A stretch of 64,000 nucleotides of DNA from Isoetes taiwanensis (GCA_021234155.1 JAJEKV010000127.1:370001-434000); one strand, 5' to 3'. Positions 9,900 to 20,525 are shown, counted from the first letter of the stretch. A program made the numbers and translations. The notes: generated by a model from the sequence alone, not told the origin.

Positions 9900-10612
9900 A
9901 GGTGGCTCAAACATGCCACGCGGGCTCCAACATGCCACATGGCCTCCAACATGCCAAGGTGGCTCAAGCATGCCACCGGGGTCAAACATACCAAGATGGC
10001 CCAAACATGCCAGCAGCTCCTACATGCCACCTATAGGCTCCAACATGCCACCTAGGCTCCAACATGCCAACGTGCCACAAACATGCCATCTAGGCTCCAA
10101 TATGCCACCTAGGATCCAACATGCCAAGGTGGCTCAAACATGCCATATGGGCTCCAACATGCCACCTCGGCTAGAACATGCCAAGGTGGCTCAAACATGC
10201 CACCTAGGCTCCAACATGTCACCTAGACTCAAACATGCCAAGGTGGCTCAAAAATTCCACGAGCTCCAACATGCCACCTAGGCTCCAACATGCCAAGGTG
10301 GCTCAAATATGTCGTGGGCTCCAACATAACACCTAGGCTCAAACATGCCAAGGTGGCTCAAACATGCCACGTGGGCTCCAACATGCCAACATGTCTCAAA
10401 CATGCCATCTAGGCTCCAACATGCCAAGGTGGCTCAAACATGCCATGTGGGCTCCAACGTGCCACCTAGGCTCCAACCTGCCAAGGTGGCTCAAGCATGC
10501 CGCCTAGGCAACGCGAGCTCCAATATGCCACATAGGCTCCAACATGCCAAGGTGGCTCATACATGTGACGTGGGCTCCAACATGCCAAGGTGGCTCAAAC
10601 ATGCCAATTGTG
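9900..10612 (+). repeat. 19-bp minisatellite inside the CACTA element
   Basis: Roughly 37 monomers of 19 bp alternating between two types, AAGGTGGCTCAAACATGCC and ACCTAGGCTCCAACATGCC. It produces long apparent open frames at 9913-10281 and 10345-10623, because 19-bp units shift frame from unit to unit; these are not genes. Two to three stray monomers recur near 14900-14960. Confidence 0.9.
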
Positions 10613-10895
10613 CTGGGATATAGACTACGAAATGTAAACCCCGCGGAGTTACTAGGTTCTTGAAGGGTTTACGTTTTGAAGCTTGAGTTTTCATCACTTG
10701 AACCGAGGATTTGGACGGGGAGTTGCAATTGGTAATGTGGAGCAAAGAGAACTAACAAAATTGATTTTGGATTTATTCTCTTCCCGATCTGTGATTTAGA
10801 ATTCAATAGCAGTTTTTGCAGTAGCAATCATGTTTGGGACAATTCGGGATGGCCGGTAGACTGAAACTCCATTTTTTAGGTGGTCATGTCTCTAC

Positions 10896-11060
10896 ATGCA
10901 TGTCTAGAGATGGTGCATCAAGTTATCCATGCAAACGACCACGTCTCAACCTCCGAAATGTAAACCCTATGAGTTACTAGGTTCTTGTAGGGTTTACGCT
11001 TTGGAGGTTGATACCATGGTCGTTTTATGATTAACTTGGTGCAGATCTCTAAACATGCAT
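10896..11060. repeat. Foldback (long imperfect inverted repeat)
   Basis: Arms 10896-10968 and 10989-11060 pair at roughly 85% around a loop of about 20 bp (GAGTTACTAGGTTCTTGT). The base of the stem is ATGCATGTCTAGAG with CTCTAAACATGCAT; the tip is TAAACCCT with AGGGTTTA. A shorter version of the tip hairpin, with the same loop, occurs at 10631-10675. It could be a small foldback element or a hairpin RNA precursor. Confidence 0.75.
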
Positions 11061-11149
11061 CTGGTCAGGTCATAACCGAGAATGATCCAAAATAATATCT
11101 TGCTACTGCAAAAGCGGCTCTGCACCTCTAATTGCCACATCAGGAGGAG

Positions 11150-11560
11150 GATAGATCCAAACTCCAATTTGCAAAAAATATGGGAGATGACATGGCATGA
11201 GTGGTGAGGTGGAAAAACATGAGGGGGTGGAAAAGTGGAGAATTTGCGTAGACAATTTTGCAACCTTTTATAAAAGCATATTTCTCCATGGTGACATGGC
11301 CCATTTCTTTTGATGGTGTGGCAAATCAGTGCAAGCAAGGTGGCGTGGCCTTTGGAAAATGATGAGGTGTCATAAGAAAGAGAAACCAAACTTCTTCCTT
11401 TATAAAAAGTTCCTTTATGAAAAGGTGACTATTTGCAAAAAATATTGGTGATGACATGGCATGAGCATGTGAGGTGGCAAATATAATGATGACGTGGCAA
11501 AACATGAAGGAATAGAAAAATTCAAACTTTGTCTAGCCAATTTGCAACTTTTTGGAAGCA
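11150..11560 (+). repeat. Dispersed 130-bp repeat, two copies (more at 14216-14590)
   Basis: Copies near 11165-11300 and 11430-11560 share TTTGCAAAAAATAT, GAGATGACATGGCATGAG, a GTGAGGTGGCAAA segment and a weaker TGCAACTTTT end. Related copies lie at 14216-14320 and 14438-14540. A partly inverted relative is at 13305-13450. All are confined to the CACTA interior. Confidence 0.65.
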
Positions 11561-11729
11561 TATTTCCATAAAGTCGCATTATGACTAACACATTTGGTAT
11601 GGCAGACTGAATAGGCCAAATTGAGGTGTCAATATGTGATGTGCCAAATACTATAACAATATTGATATTGATACTCATTGAGGTAAGATAATCATCTTTT
11701 GCCCTTTGAGCTTCTAAAAACATGCTAAT

Positions 11730-14215
11730 CCTATAAGTAGCTTATGATGCGCCAAATGATTTATAGAAGAACTAGAAATGTGTGCCCGACGCGATGCCCG
11801 GCATTAATGTGGGACGTTTAGAATGAGTAGAAGTGATGGATTTTGTAGACAGAATAATAAGCTATAAATGTAGATGTATTTGTAGATGTTACGTAGGTAT
11901 TGCCCAAGTGTAAAGCATTTAATGGATGCATTGCATTAGCCATATGCACATGGAATGGGTAGTAACATAGTGTTGGATAGAATGGGTAGATATAATAGAC
12001 TACATGGAATCTAGGGTAATCAACCTTAAACATTAAACCAATGCAATCTAATAATTTGCCATTTGAGAGGGAGGGAGCGATGGGATGGGAGGGAGGGAGG
12101 GAGGGAGGGAGCTATGGTCAAATGTGGACAATGTTCTTTTAAATAGACATCATAAGGCATCGAGCTTTAGTTTGTGTTTCACATTGCGTCCGTTTCTTTT
12201 TTTGTCTTCTAGTTAATGGTAGAAGTTATCTTTTATGTTGTACATGAGAAGTTTTTTTTGTTGTGTGTTTTGATTTGGGGGATGTCATTACACTAATTGT
12301 AGCGACGTGTGTATTTGCTGGAGTTTAGTTGTTTGCCAGTTCTTGGGTTTCTATCTAGTTAAACTCTGAATATAATTCTAAAAAAGACCTCTTAAAATTA
12401 TATCAATGATCATCATTCGATGATCATTCGAATAGAATCTGCAACAATAGCAAATCATGTATACCCTAGAAGGTGCACAAACGGTTTTATCACAGGTAAC
12501 AAATAATCTTAAATAACATGTACATTAAATACTCATCAATCAAATGAAGCACTTAACCATGTTAATGGCAAATAACTGGACTTCCGGTAGCTCCCAAAGC
12601 TGTGGAAAGAATGAAAACAAAAATGCATTTCGACAAATGAGAATAGAGGGTAAGAAACGTGAATTGTAGAGGGCAAATGTATGAATTTGTCCACATTACG
12701 TTTGACAGAGTTGGAATTATTGACTCTCGGATCTCGGATCGGTGGGATATTCGAGTTCCTAGATGACCTCCTAGGCGACCTCCTAGGCAATTATTGCCTG
12801 TCACACCTCCTAGATGCTTCTTGGGGGCGTGATTAGGGCTGCTATGGTAGGAGAGAAGGCGTCCTTTCTCCAAAGACCGCCATCTCTTGCCACGAACACA
12901 ATTCCTCAGCCAAAATCGTTGTTTATCTTTTACCACTCCTTGTCCTAGTTTTCTTTGTACTACTTCTTTCTATATGACTCTTAGGAATCTGAATAAGCAT
13001 TGTCTGTTGGGAGACGAAGAAGGTGTGAACCCCGTAGTAGTCCCTCATCCGAACTAATGTATATACTTTTTATTTTCAAAAAATAAAAATGGCACCTCTT
13101 TATCTTCAAAAAAAAAAAAAAAAAAAAAAAACACTTGAATACTATGGAACGACAAATTGAATGTTCCACAATATTCAGAATATTGATATTACCCCATATG
13201 GGACCAAGTTTCACGACAATCTGATTCATTGGCATCTCTACTTTAAGCACCTCCTGGTCTAGAATGGTCTAGTCATTTTCTACCAAAAGTGCCTAAAATG
13301 CTTAATCATCACGTGAAATGGCACATCATCTAAAAAATACCATGTCATCATGGTAAAATATGCTTCTTCTAAAAAACTGCAAAATAGGCTAGGCAAATTC
13401 TTCATTCTTCCATCCATCCATATTTTGCCACATCATAACTCATTTTTTCCACCTCATTGCTCATCTTGGCCACCTCACCATTGTTTCTAATAGAAACTTG
13501 ATTGCCCTTAGCTAGTTAGAACCTAATAGGGTATTGAGGTGGGATGACCCCATTGCACACATGTCCTGCATTGAATCATGTTCAGAAGCCCTGATTGTAT
13601 AAGTGAAATAGTGCACCTCAATTTTGCCAAATACCCCCCTCTGGGCAATCTAGAATATGGAGCACACAGGTACATGGCATAGCAAATCGGTGCAATATTT
13701 AGAAACATGAGAAGTTACAAGAGCGTTTGACTAAATATAAGGTATGCAATTTGGTTCCTACTTCCTCTTACTTAAAGAAAAGGGGTTTTTTTCATATTTA
13801 CGTTTACCATGCTTGATTTTCATGCATGCGCCTTTGTCTAGTATAACGCATGTTTGCCACTCGTCTTTATCTAGTATAGGTTGGCTTAGGCACCACTCTG
13901 CCATCTCGATTTGAGTACTAATACCATTTTCTGGAAATGGGAAAGGTATGAACACATGAACTTTTGAGCTTTTTGAGTTATTCTATCAATCTTTTTTCGC
14001 ATGCATTGATCGGCTTTAAGTGATCCGAAGGCTCTAACTCCAACTTGAGCATAGTTTCAAGTTTGCCTTAAGTTTTCTGAGGTTGTGGTTGAAATCTGCT
14101 TTATTAGAGCAGAATGGCAATGCAGGAGTAGGATAGTGGCGCATAAGGTAATATGGCAATGATATGGCCCTAGAAATAATGAGGTGGCATCAAAAGAGCA
14201 AGAAAACTTCTTTAT
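11730..14215. other. CACTA interior without recognised genes
   Basis: AT-rich sequence with short frames only. It includes a (GGGA)n tract at 12068-12111, a 24-base A run at 13108-13131, a TTCTAG/TCCTAGGCGACC-type short direct repeat near 12760-12785, and the inverted relative of the 130-bp repeat at 13305-13450. Confidence 0.45.
12068..12111 (+). repeat. G-rich tract with quadruplex potential
   Basis: A run of GGGA units (GGGAGGGA repeated, with a short GCGATGGGAT interruption) gives more than four G-triplets within 44 bp, enough for a plus-strand G-quadruplex. No adjacent gene gives it an evident role. Confidence 0.6.
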
Positions 14216-14590
14216 TTGCCAAAACTATGGGAGATGACATGGCATGAGTATGGTGAGCTGTCAAAGATGAGAGTGGTGGAAAAATGCAAAATTTGCTTAG
14301 ACAATGCATTTTAAATAGGAAATGACTAGGCCAATTAAAAGATAAGTAGGTTATAGTGGCAAGCAAGGTGATTGAAATGATGAGGTGTTATAATAAAGAG
14401 AAACCAAACTTCCTTTCTTTTGGACATGTGACTTTTACAGCAAATATGGGTGATGACATGGCATGAGCATATGAGTGATGACATGGCAAAAGATGAAGGG
14501 ATAGAAAAATGAAGAATTTGCCTAGTGCAACTTCTTAGAAGAAGCATATTCACTATAATGACATGGCATTTCTTTGAAAGATGTGGCACA
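14216..14590 (+). repeat. Third and fourth copies of the 130-bp dispersed repeat
   Basis: GGGAGATGACATGGCATGAG and the TGCAAAATTTGCTTAGACAAT region repeat at 14216-14320. A second copy with GGGTGATGACATGGCATGAG follows at 14438-14540. They match the block at 11150-11560. Confidence 0.6.
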
Positions 14591-15689
14591 CCACATTATA
14601 TGACTAACGCATTCGCAAGCGCCTCCCATTCTTGCAACGATCGCATTGTACAGAGATTCGGAATTGGGTATGGTATTTGTTAATCTGCCAAGATTTGTAG
14701 GTTTGAATTGATGGGTGGATACATGCCGATCCCGTGCAGATGAACCTCAGTGGTGAGCTATCCCAGTGCCAAATTGCTCTATGTAGCAAATGATTTTAGA
14801 CCTCCATCCCTATCTTACCTGTTAACGTGAAACTATTACGTCACAACTATTTCTACAACATGTTTCTTAACAATATGTTTCCTAGCGATATAGGTTGTAA
14901 CATGCCACATAGGCTGAAACACATGGTTCAGACATGCCACATAGGCTTAAACATGCCACTTAGTCTGGACCATTTTTTTTAATTGTAACTATGTTATGGG
15001 TAGAACTTCGATGCTTCTCAAGAAACAAGAGGGAAAATAAAGTACATTAACAATGCATGGGGCAAGGAATAATGTAGTGAAATTGTTTGTTACCTGGCGG
15101 TTAATCCATGCATTTATCGTGAGTGCTCCATCAGATTTTTCATATGTTGGATTATTGAGTTGGAATGTTCATAGCCATCAGATTATAATGCTTATGAAAT
15201 GTACAATATTGAAACAGTTGCTTGAGGTCGTTCCCGAAGTCTAGATTCAAACATTGGTCCTCCTCTCTAGAACTGGGTATATTTCTCACTAGATGTTATT
15301 ATATTGTAGAGCACATGGTACTCTTTTGGAGGGTATGTTCGATACCAAGTGTCCCTCACAACGTTCTCTTTAGAGCCTCTCTAGAATCCAGTATGTTTCA
15401 TACCCGATGTCCTTCCTGATGGTCACAATTGAAACCAATAAGGGAGTCGGTCGAAAAAAATGTGCGACCACAATCAATTTCTTGGAGCGATAATGATACT
15501 GAGTAGACCAATGATCTAATGAGTGAGGAACTTAATAATACAACCCTAACGAATAGAAAATCCTGAAAGTATAAAAACACAACACCCATCCAAACTGAAT
15601 ATTTGCAAAGCAAGGGCCTATCTATGTCCAGATTAGATATGCCTGCGGGGCTTCCATAGGTAACACCAGATTAAATATAAAAGGAACAA

Positions 15690-16850
15690 TCAATGGCGGG
15701 AAACTTTTCAAAGTATGGACGGTTCACACATAATCCACGTCATCGATCCAAGAAGAGAAATTTGATTGGCCGCTTATCCACCGCTTGCAAATCTCGTTTT
15801 TAACCCTAATTCGTGCATCCCTTTTCTTCTTCTGTTGCCTTCGGCTTGCCGCCAAAATTCAAGCCATCTCTGTGGCCTCCATCTTTGCCGCCTCCATCTC
15901 TGTTGCTCCACTCCATCTCTGTCGCCATCTATGCAGCCATTGGTTACGATCTATCTTCATGAGCGGCATCGGCCCAAAGAAGAATGGCACAATACATTAA
16001 CCGAGTTTTCGGTGGCAATAAACCGCCTCCTTCGCGGCCAGACGTGATCTCTTAAGCAAAGACAGATGCATGGCCTTGAAAAAATGTCGAACTGTTCCAG
16101 CTTCTAGCTTCGTTGCAACACTCATACAGACTTCATTCCGCCCATGGCAACGGAATTCTAAGGACCCACGACCTACAAAGGATTACAAGAACAATTCATC
16201 ACGGTGTGGGAATTTTTTTGCCTCTAGTTCGCCATCTCTGCAGCTATTGTTTCTACCCCAGCTAGAAGCTTTTTAAATGTGGCTTAGGAACCGGGGAAAG
16301 AAGGTTTTACGTCTTAGGAACTGTCTTGAGAATCTATTTTAAAACAAGGGAAGAAGGTTTCGATCTCGGTGAAAAATGGTACGCCAATCAACATGTATGA
16401 AGTAGGAGGTCATCTTCCAAACCCTATTTTTTTTCTTAAAAGTCGTTTCAAACTAATTCGTGGTGGATTTGCAGGTTGTGATCACCGGAGGCCACGAGAG
16501 GCATCGGCCTCGAAATATAGGCTTTACCACTTCCAAGTCCCGAGCTCCCGCCCTTTCTTCAATCGTGGGCATGGATTAAAATCCTTGTAGACAATAGATT
16601 TGTTGATTAAACAGGGGCTTGATGTTATTCCCCATCTTGATATAACAGAGCATTTTCTGTTCAACGCTTTTTCTTTGCCTTCTTCAAGAATATGGCAATT
16701 TTTGCTGCCTTTACAAGGCGAGAAGCCGCAGAGGGTTATGGTGATATGTGGGCAAGTTTTTTGCCAAATCTTGTACTGCGCCCGGCCGCAAACACCTATG
16801 GTGGCTCTATATGGCTCGAAGATGTTTAAATCTTGTTTAGAATGATTGTA
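15690..16850 (+). pseudogene. Possible captured host-gene fragment inside the CACTA element
   Basis: This stretch is more GC-rich and gene-like than its surroundings. GGCGGGAAA at 15693 fits an E2F-type site, ATTGGC near 15764 an inverted CCAAT box, and a pyrimidine-rich leader follows. A short frame from ATG at 15984 reads MAQYINRVFGGNKPPPSRPD and stops soon after. A plausible 3' splice site (GGATTTGCAG, then GTTGTGATC) lies near 16475. I cannot name the gene. CACTA elements are known to capture gene pieces; without a match to an intact host gene this remains a guess. Confidence 0.3.
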
Positions 16851-16984
16851 GTTCTAAATTTGTTTCCACAGATTAATGGCGCAAGCAAGTTTTTTGCTGA
16901 AAATATCTTTGTTCGATTGTGAATTGTAACGCAATCTTGAAAAATAAAGGTATATATTTTCCAATGGTTTCTAGATCTTCAATT

Positions 16985-17790
16985 CAAAACCACGCCTTTG
17001 TTTTAGAAAACAAACAAAAATAACACTTGCATATTTTTCAATTCAAAACCACACTTGCTTATTTTATACAACCACATGTTGATTTTATATAAACCTATAT
17101 ATCAAAATTCTTCTTTACGAGAAAAAGAATATTTGAAAACAATAGTTATTTTTTAAAAATCACATATCATTTTCCTAAGAAAACAACACTTAGAAACAAC
17201 ATAGTTAAAAAAAAAAAAAAAACCACATTTTTTTTAAAAGCACCCTGAATCATTTTGTTAAGAAAACAACACTTAGAAACAACGAGAGTTAAAAAAAACC
17301 ACATTCTTCTTAAAAACACATATCATTTTATTAAGAAAGCAACACTTAGAAACAACAGAGTTTACAAAAACCACATTCTTCCTAAAAACACATATCACCT
17401 TTTAAGAAAACAACATTTAGAAACAACATAGTTAAAAGAAAAAACAAAGAAACTACGTGTAGTTTCTAGCAAAATCGGACAAAATTCTATACGTAGTTTT
17501 TTAGTGTTTTTTTCATACAAAACAATAGTTAAAAACTACATGTGGACCATAAAAACAATAGTAACACTCGAAAACCACATCTACTTCTAAAAAACAACAT
17601 GTAGACATACGTGTAATTCCTACGTGTAGATAATTTTGACAAAACTCTACGTGTAGACTTTTAACAAAAAAACTACATGTATAAAAATTTGGCTAAAAAC
17701 TACACGTCATTTCTAGCAAATCCGGACAAAAAACAATACGTAGTTTTTTGGTGTTGTTTTTTTGCAAAAAAGACACTGAAAAACAACATG
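16985..17790 (-). repeat. Right subterminal motif array of the CACTA element
   Basis: Repeated AAAACCACATTCTTCTTAAA, AACAACACTTAGAAACAAC and CTACGTGTAGTTTCTAGCAAA modules, with a period of about 65 bp in the best-ordered part. The motifs are the reverse complement of those at 8500-9800, as expected for subterminal arrays. Confidence 0.8.
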
Positions 17791-17815
17791 TGGACCCAGT
17801 TTTGGGGTGGTAGTG
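17789..17815 (-). repeat. Right terminal inverted repeat of the CACTA element
   Basis: Read inward from 17815 it begins CACTACCACCCCAA, an exact CACTA start. It pairs with 8465-8491. ATG at 17816-17818 is the right target duplication. Confidence 0.87.
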
Positions 17816-18129
17816 ATGCTGCTTTGAGAAGAATATTGTGTCTAAGACACAAGGTGAAGATCTGGAGGCACAAACAATGGAGGGACGGCACCCGGGAGCC
17901 TCCTTTATTCAAGATGAAATAAGAATTCAGTGAGTCACCATAAGCGAATGCCGCTTGCCCTTAAAGTTTTCAAAGCATGCAATTCAAGGAAATGGGCCAA
18001 AAGCGTAAAGCTCATGGGCGTGGAAGAGGAAGCGTGTTCGTCGACATCAAAGATTCCGCTAAAATTATTACCAGAAGTGGAATCATGGATCCAGACTCCC
18101 CAACCAGAACCACTAGCATCGTAAGACAA
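17816..18129 (-). pseudogene. RNase H N-terminal part of DIRS-1, 5' of the CACTA insertion
   Basis: YDASGSGWGVWI marks the first catalytic Asp of the RNase H fold, in the TDAS-x-x-GWG form typical of DIRS and pararetroviral enzymes. The domain continues to ASGIRLW, where the frame shifts (one G appears to be missing near 17935). In the next frame it goes on through GDSLNSYFILNKGGSRVPS and LCLRHNILLKA up to the CACTA edge at 17816. The remaining part of the domain is at 7950-8464. The phase at the edge matches the other half. Confidence 0.85.
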
Positions 18130-19254
18130 AGGGAGATAATGGGCGCAGGTTGGTTCCCAAATCCGAACCGTTTAATAAGTCAAACCAATCGTGACCAGGC
18201 ATCTATTTCAACTAGAGCAAGTGGGTCTAAAAACACAAACTGGGACCAAGAAGTAACCGAGCCATAAATGGTCAAGAGATGAAAACTGAGAAGCTTGCAA
18301 AAGGGACCAAAAACTGGCCTAAATGAGGCAATCATACTTAGAAAAGAAGCAAGACGACGTGCAGGCAACCTTTGCTTCAGCGCAAGACTCCCAGCTAGCT
18401 CCAAAAACTTTTGCCTCCTTGGAGGAGCAATGGAAAGAAGACCCGAGGACGTATTAATCATATAGCCAAGAAACTTCACCTCATGCGAACCCTCCAGTTG
18501 GCATTTATGCAAAGCAATCACGAAACCCGCAGACTGAAAGATCTTTAAGACATTGTCACGCGTGCGGTAAAAACGGCTAGGGTGAATTGCAAAGAGGAAA
18601 TCATCAACATACGGAATACAGGGGATAGAGCTGGCCCTCAACCGCTTTTTTTAACCCGGGCGATTAGCTTTGTGAACACATAGCATGCAGTAGACAAACC
18701 AAATGGCAGGGCTGTGAACATGTAAAATTTTCCTTGGAATTGAAAACCCATGTAAGTCCAGGCTGATGGGTGTAAGGCAACGTGATGATAGCCAGCATGA
18801 AGATCAAGGGTAAATAAATAGTCGCCTCTTCTTCACAACAAAAGAGGCAAATCTTGGATAGTTTCATATTTGAATGGCTTATGCTCTAAAACTGGTTAAC
18901 ATAGCTAAGATCCAAGATCGACGGAAGACTATGACGGCAAACCTTTGGGACCACACCCAAAGGAGAGCAAATGAAAGGAGCAGATGTTGACTCAATAGCA
19001 GCGCCTTCTAACAGCAAATCTTGTATGGCACTTTCCACAAAAGCAGGATGTTGATCCACACGTTTGTGGTTCTTCCTAGACCAAGGTTGCAGAGGTGGGG
19101 CTGTTACCCATGGCAATCTGTAGCCATTCCAGATCCAATCTAGGACCATAGCACTATTGCAAAAGGTCTGCCAGTAATGGAAACATTCTTTAAGGCGATT
19201 CCTCAGTGGTTTAGTGGGGGTCATGGGATAGTCGTTGGAAAACCATTTAAACAA
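18130..19254 (-). pseudogene. Reverse transcriptase of DIRS-1, broken frame
   Basis: RNA-directed DNA polymerase of the DIRS type. From the N terminus: NGYRLPW, then a conserved SAIQDLLLEGAA helix and ICSPLGVVPK (19254-18886); the LDLHAGYHH and GFQFQGKFYMFTALPFGLS motifs at about 18870-18670; the catalytic YVDDF at 18597-18611; and a thumb with KFLGYMIN and SIAPPRRQKF down to about 18180. An in-frame TGA follows DLPLLL near 18830. A frame change occurs at an A-run near 18650, and another lies between the thumb and the RNase H. Enough is conserved for a confident call, but the copy is not functional as read. Confidence 0.88.
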
Positions 19255-19424
19255 TCTGGAAGGGGATGTGCGGGGATCACAGAATTATGTTGTTTCAAAT
19301 CTGAAAAAGAGATAGACAACAAATGGAAACCAATGATTTTAGACAACAAACAGAAAAGGCAATTTATTAAAATAGAGAAACAACTGGATTAACAACACTA
19401 TTGCGCATTAATCGCAATTAGAAA

Positions 19425-20132
19425 TTACGCCCTTGTTATAAAAAGGCAAAGATTAGCATTAGAAGCCATAGGAAGGCGGAGCTGCTGTGGAGCAGGAGAA
19501 ACTAACGCCCTGGCAGGGCACTGTGCTGCCATATGCCCAGGCCTTTGGCAGACAAAGCAATTGCCAGGATTCCCAAGGAAGGAGCTTGTATTACCAAAGA
19601 AACGCCTCTGTCTGCCACGACTGGAACCCCATTCCAAAGCCAGCTTGCGGGCCTGACGAAGCTTCTTATCTCCATCATCAGTATTAAAATTACCAAGCTC
19701 AAAACACTCAGCAACTTTTGGACCATCTCTATCCCTAATCAGCACATATTGCTTCCTATTATTGATAAGAGAATTACCTTTGTCGATGGACTGCTGTAGA
19801 GAGGCCCCAAGGTGCTTTTCCATCCTCAGCTTGCTCTCAATTTCCGCAAATACGTCCTCCACCTCATTCAGAAAATCGAACTGGCGTAGATTCCCATCAA
19901 ATTTCAGAGCAGGGGTGCGTGATTTCTTACTCTTCCTCTCAATTTCCTGCTGCAGAGCAGTGATCTTGGCATCCAGCTCTCCCATCCTGTCATCTCTATG
20001 TGCAGCAAGACGCTGCTCCATACCAGCCGCCCATGCTGGAGCTCTCACAAGATCCTCAGGGGGATCAGCTACAGGGTCGGGTCTGGTGCCAGAAGCCTCT
20101 CCCATAACGCGTTTCCCCAGCCTAGGTGCCAT
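19425..20132 (-). CDS. Gag-like protein of DIRS-1 with CCHC zinc knuckle
   Basis: An intact frame; it is open from 20192, but the Met at 20132 (MAPRLGKRVM) is the likelier start, giving 235 residues. It should form the nucleoprotein particle that packages element RNA. Numbered from the upstream Met at 20192, residues 70-90 form a charged coiled coil. Residues 212-225 (CFVCQRPGHMAAQC) are a perfect CX2CX4HX4C knuckle, followed by a short tail with SPAPQQLRLP. The same protein, decayed, is found in DIRS-2 at 37885-38567, which confirms it as a family gene. It is the first gene after the A1 repeat, 148 bp inside it. Confidence 0.85.
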   Translation of the reverse strand: MAPRLGKRVMGEASGTRPDPVADPPEDLVRAPAWAAGMEQRLAAHRDDRMGELDAKITALQQEIERKSKKSRTPALKFDGNLRQFDFLNEVEDVFAEIESKLRMEKHLGASLQQSIDKGNSLINNRKQYVLIRDRDGPKVAECFELGNFNTDDGDKKLRQARKLALEWGSSRGRQRRFFGNTSSFLGNPGNCFVCQRPGHMAAQCPARALVSPAPQQLRLPMASNANLCLFITRA

Positions 20133-20339
20133 AACGATAGATGATTCGGCAAACTCAGATGAGAAAAATGCGTGCCTTGTGCAACCGGGCACTCACACAG
20201 GAAAAACCAGGGACAACACTTCTGCCGTGCACCGAGAAAACGGCTGGAAAAAACCTAAACCAGAAAACAAAAGGAGCAACACTAATGCCTTCGAGCACAA
20301 AAAGGATTGCACGGACTACGAGGCAAACAGGGGAACAAG

Positions 20340-20525
20340 AAATGCTAAGCAAACTTGGAGACGCTCGTGGATGAGCTGATGAAGAAACCAAGAAACGCAC
20401 AGGTATAAGAAGGCCGTCTAGGATCCTAACGGCCTGTGTTCAACTACTTGCAGGATCCTAACAAACTACAATGGTTTTGAGAACCTTATTTATCTTCTCT
20501 TCGTGAATCGAAGATAAATATCATT
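20340..20525 (-). repeat. A1 split repeat: 5' terminus of DIRS-1
   Basis: 186 bp matching A2 (6564-6753) in direct orientation. It ends at 20525 after GATAAATATCATT, where A2 ends too; beyond that point the sequences differ (B1 follows A2, unrelated flank follows A1). This defines the 5' edge of the element. Confidence 0.87.

Larger units (their letters stand above)
8465..17815. mobile_element. Non-autonomous CACTA (En/Spm, CMC) DNA transposon, 9,351 bp
   Basis: The right end, read inward, is CACTACCACCCCAA; the left end is CACAACCACCCCAA. Over the first 27 bases the two match at 23 positions (mismatches at 4, 15, 16 and 22). Both ends carry subterminal arrays of short GTGGTTT/GTAGTTT motifs in inverted orientation, which are transposase-binding arrays in known CACTA elements. 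ATG is duplicated on both sides. The insertion splits the DIRS-1 RNase H; removing element plus one ATG joins the halves in the same phase. I see no TnpA- or TnpD-like frame inside, so it depends on a transposase elsewhere. The interior holds a minisatellite, a foldback, dispersed repeats and a possible captured gene fragment. Confidence 0.87.
5264..20525 (-). mobile_element. DIRS/Ngaro-like tyrosine-recombinase retrotransposon (DIRS-1)
   Basis: Read on the minus strand the order is A1 repeat, Gag, RT, RNase H, tyrosine recombinase, B1, A2, B2. This is the DIRS-group gene order with the split direct repeats typical of PAT/Ngaro elements. These elements replicate through a circular DNA that the recombinase integrates, so no target duplication is expected; none is seen at the outer edges (AATAAA before 5264, TAATCC after 20525). 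A 9,351-bp CACTA element (8465-17815) interrupts the RNase H. The element's own DNA is about 5.9 kb, including an expanded 3' repeat region. Gag and the recombinase are open. RT and RNase H carry frameshifts, and RT also has an in-frame TGA, so this copy cannot be autonomous as read. Confidence 0.87.

Noticed and set aside
9913-10623. Open frames of 122 and 92 codons with repeated His-Met-Pro-Arg
   Set aside because: They translate the 19-bp minisatellite; frame shifts from unit to unit and no start or composition supports a gene.
8465-17815. LTR element or Helitron explanation for the nested DNA
   Set aside because: The ends are inverted CACTA termini with a 3-bp duplication; there is no RT, no LTR, and no Helitron TC/CTRR ends.
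17700-17912. A 70-codon gene at the right end of the CACTA element
   Set aside because: It is the last part of the DIRS-1 RNase H read through the CACTA terminus, not a gene of its own.
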